This document shows, one piece after another, positions 60,801 to 64,000 of a stretch of 64,000 nucleotides of DNA. The DNA is from Hymenolepis diminuta (lineage: Eukaryota > Platyhelminthes > Cestoda > Cyclophyllidea > Hymenolepididae). Positions within the stretch are counted from its first letter, which is position 1; each line of letters opens with the position of its first letter. Where the stretch lies: assembly GCA_900708905.1 (NCBI GenBank), contig CAADRB010000004.1:2855685-2919684 (forward strand), given 5' to 3'. The notes under the pieces are model-generated. The model did no database searches, was not told the origin of the DNA, and saw only the letters and a program-made list of their open reading frames with translations. Made by a program: the position numbers and the translations under genes.

Positions 60801-63714
60801 GGTATTTGATCCTTCTCACTACAATTCAAGATGAAATATATTTCCGTACAGGATCCTATCTAATCTAAGGGCCGTTAATTAGGCTTAAAAGTTACACTCC
60901 GGCGACTTCCATAACCGTGGGAGTAAAAAGGACAGTGAGAATGCAAATAAAACAGTGGAGTAATTACAACGACTGAAGGTAAGACAGTTTATTGCAGACA
61001 ATTGTAAGAAAAACAGAACATCATTTTTAGGAAGTCCTGATTATTCAAATGTTTGGAACTGAAAGAAAGCAGGTAATTAATGCGCCGCCACTTGTTACAA
61101 ACTAAATGCGTAACCAAAACAAAATGAGACAAATTAAGAGAAACAATTTTTAGTAACCGCGCATACAACAATACAATGAATACATAAAACTAAAATTCTG
61201 GATAAACACCTATATTCAACCAATAAATAGCGGGAGTACACTGAAGAATCGATAAATCTAAGTTCAAAACGACGGCTTGTTTAGAGATCTCATCACCAAA
61301 AGTACGTTGATTCAGATCAAAAAATCGATGGCAACTTACTTAATTACTCCCACTATTGTTTATTAATTCTGAATTTTACCCTGTTATTGATTTTGGACTC
61401 ACTGGTTGACTTCAATCCTAGTTGGCTATTTGTTAATATTATGTGATAAACTCTTCTTACTTTCGGATAAATGGTGATTGTTTTGGGACGGGGATTCAGC
61501 CATGCCACACTACGATAAGCAACTCAACACTGCGGATATACTAGGTAACAATAGGAAGCTCAAATTGTATATCTGCGACAAAGTCAATAATGCGTGGTCT
61601 CAAGTTAGCTGAGCCACGGTATATCAAGTCTTTATCAATCATTGAGGAAGGGAAAGCGAAAAGAATCGGGGCATTAGCAAGAGAAATCTCGTTCTCAGCT
61701 ATTAGATAAAGCTTCAACCATTTAGATAGCTTTAATTTCCAATAGATTCAAATTTGATTAAACAGTGCAAACCGCAAACTAGATATTTTAAATTATTGTT
61801 AACTTTTAACTCTAGCCATTAGAGATAACAGATTTACCAAAATGTCATAATTGATCTCTCTCTATTAAACCTGCTGGTTTATCAAACAGCCCGGGGTTTA
61901 ACCGTCAATTGCAGATCAAGCACACAGATTCTGCAGGTTGAACTGCGGAACATTAAGCGATAATATGATAAATTGAATAATTTCGACGCCTTAAGCAGAA
62001 TTTATAAAACTCTGTAAACGAAATTCGTTCACATCATGTGATAGATTTTAGTATTACTACTTCTCTGTGTATGTAGCTAAGAATTAAGATTCCTCACTTG
62101 TATACTGCTGACTAATCAGATAGCCAACCAATTCCAAATATTCAAACTGCATGCAAGGAGCTGCACTCTCTTAAAAAATAAAAGTTGAGCTACAGGTCTT
62201 CCTCCTTCTTTCTTTAGGATCTGAGATACCGTAGTCATGATGCAATTTTGTAAGCATCCAAGATTATTTGAATGTCAACACATCGATATGTAAGAATTAG
62301 CATCACACCATAAGTTCAGAAATTTGATAATGAAAAACTCATCTTTTCCCGAATTTTCTTGCATTCTTAATAGGTTACACCACTCTCATTCACTGCATAT
62401 TAGAACCACTGTCTACCTACCCTTGTTTTATTGATTATTCAAAACTGATAGTGGTGAAAACGATCAACGGTATCGATAACAATTTTAGAAATAATTAGTT
62501 GATTCAAAGGAAGAACTAGAAAGAAACCAATGACTTTAAATTTTAATAAAGTAAATCGAATTAAGTGTTGAGTTAATACCTATCGGAGCTTAAAATAAAC
62601 CATAGACTTCAGTGCGCAATACTCTGGGTCGTTTGGCTTATAGGCAATTTCGTATTACGGGGCTTGGCTTGTCCATTTCGAACATTTGGTAAGTAGTCTA
62701 ACATGTAACCTGGGAATTATTATGGTGGTCAATTATACATACTACTGAAATTTAGTAGTATATAAAACAGATATTAATTTTGTCAGGGAAAAACATTTAA
62801 AAAATCTTCGTAACTATGGTTTCTCCTTGACAGGGAGAAATTCTAACATTTGAAATTTAGAATACTAGAATAAGAAACAATGAATAATACATTTTACTTA
62901 AAAATTGTACAATCTGAACACCAAAATAAGATGAAGAAAAACCGTGTGATATTTCGACTTTATTTTCAACTTCTGCTCAGACCCCTATTAAGCAGGTTCA
63001 AACCTCATCTTGTACGGGTATTTTTCCATGAATAATAAAATCTATCGAAAAATTAATAAGAATATAAAGGCTTCTGTGTTTAACTCTGCTTTGCGGTTAA
63101 AGACGATAATTAGAGAAAATCTATAAAAGATGTACCATTATAATAATATTTAACTTAGAATATAATAACGAAAGTCATGATAAGTAAATAATAAAATAAG
63201 TTTCACTCCCAAAAGAACGATTTATAGTGCAACTAGTAATGAAAAAACGGGGTTGTGCATACCTCAAAGATCTGAACTGGGTGGATGAATGAAGGCAGTG
63301 GGAATTTGCAGAATCCTAGCAAGATTACCCAAGGTCAAGGTCGCAACAAGAAGTGACGTGATTGGTCAAAGAGAATGGTGTCCTGAAAGGACATACATTA
63401 TAAATTTATTTCTATTTTCCAACATATATTAATTTTGTGATAGACTAGGGTAAGTAAGTTCAAGTTCTACAAAAAATTCAGATGAAAAAATGAGAACTTC
63501 GGAAAACAATCTTCAGTAAATAAACTCTCAAATTGTGTATTCCCAATCAGACGGACAAGGTCTGTGTCTAGAAATTTTATTTATCGCTTCAACAACAGAG
63601 CAAAAAATTGTTTACATAAATATATTTTTTTCAACCTAACGATAAGCTAACTAGAAAAAACAAGAAAATAGGTTATAACCCCCATGCCTATTTATGGCTG
63701 CATTCTTCAACACT

Positions 63715-63885
63715 CACCTCGGGTGATAGGATAGCATCATGGAGGTCCTATGGTGAGAAACTCGAATTCTGCCACCCTCCGTACCTTATTAACCAAACCT
63801 AAACAGTGTAGATGGTCACTCCGCTTCACTGGATGTGCACTTTGCTGCCGTAAACATTGACCACTACCTCACTGGCAAATTATAC
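63715..63885 (-). mobile_element. tRNA-derived SINE, degenerate copy
   Basis: The plus strand shows GGAGGTCCTATGGTGAGAAA, CTCGAATTCTGCCACCC, GTACCTTATTAACCAAACC and CCGCTTCACTGGATGTGCAC, the reverse of the SINE 3' body and middle. The tRNA-like head is mostly lost. Confidence 0.66.
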
Positions 63886-64000
63886 GCAAATCCAGTTGTT
63901 GAGTCTGGCCGCATAATATATTGTCTTTGAAACACGGTGCGCTGAGCATGATCGACTTCCTTCTGCCGTTATGATTATTCCGATTGTCTAGCCAAACGAT

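Larger units (their letters stand above)
56868..64000. other. Region upstream of the ADISSP homolog
   Basis: This should include the missing 5' exon and promoter of the ADISSP homolog, neither of which I can place. It holds the reference family A copy, an (AT)n run at 58561-58576 and two SINE copies. 58230-60590 and 60810-63710 show nothing I recognise beyond the two ORFs noted in the findings. Confidence 0.55.

Noticed and set aside
1..64000. CRISPR arrays, bacterial operons or prophage
   Set aside because: No regularly spaced repeats, no Shine-Dalgarno-preceded gene runs, and the real genes are spliced.

Overview
The window is eukaryotic nuclear DNA. It is AT-rich (roughly one third GC by eye), gene-poor and full of old dispersed repeats, with one 50-base assembly gap (23421-23470). 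I find three spliced protein-coding genes and no operons, rRNA, CRISPR arrays or intact tRNA genes. Several introns are only 32-39 nt long and lie at the 5' ends of genes, with much larger introns downstream. That pattern is known from parasitic flatworms, especially schistosome-like trematodes. Together with the AT-rich composition it makes a platyhelminth the best guess, though the sequence alone does not prove it.

Layout. 1-26.2 kb is intergenic: no supported gene, many degenerate copies of a ~420 bp repeat (called family A here), a related family B, and copies of a tRNA-derived SINE. 26.2-31.1 kb is a compact divergent pair. On the minus strand is a 446-aa zinc-finger protein (three exons, introns of 32 and 38 nt). 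On the plus strand is a 240-aa tropomyosin-like coiled-coil protein (seven exons, introns of 34, 39, 35, 81, 71 and 1438 nt). Their start codons are about 1 kb apart. 31.1-41.8 kb is again repeat-rich and gene-free. 41.8-56.9 kb holds a minus-strand gene for a homolog of human C20orf27/ADISSP, assembled from three exons separated by introns of about 10.6 kb and 3.6 kb. The reading phases agree at both junctions and give 261 residues. 56.9-64 kb has repeats and two unexplained ORFs near chance length.

Most notable points: (1) the ADISSP homolog is easily missed, because its last exon lies antisense to a longer spurious ORF; (2) two nearly identical inverted copies of a ~0.5 kb sequence sit in the introns on either side of its middle exon, which could favour circular RNA or skipping of that exon; (3) skipping would place a TGA stop exactly at the new junction; (4) the zinc-finger protein carries two copies of an unusual three-finger module (CxC..HC, CCHH, CCHC); (5) one micro-intron of the coiled-coil gene is 39 nt, in frame and stop-free, so retention would insert a cysteine-rich 13-residue stretch.

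The three genes have no obvious shared pathway. One is probably a nuclear DNA-binding regulator, one an actin-filament or cytoskeletal coiled coil, and one a small conserved metazoan protein of limited known function.
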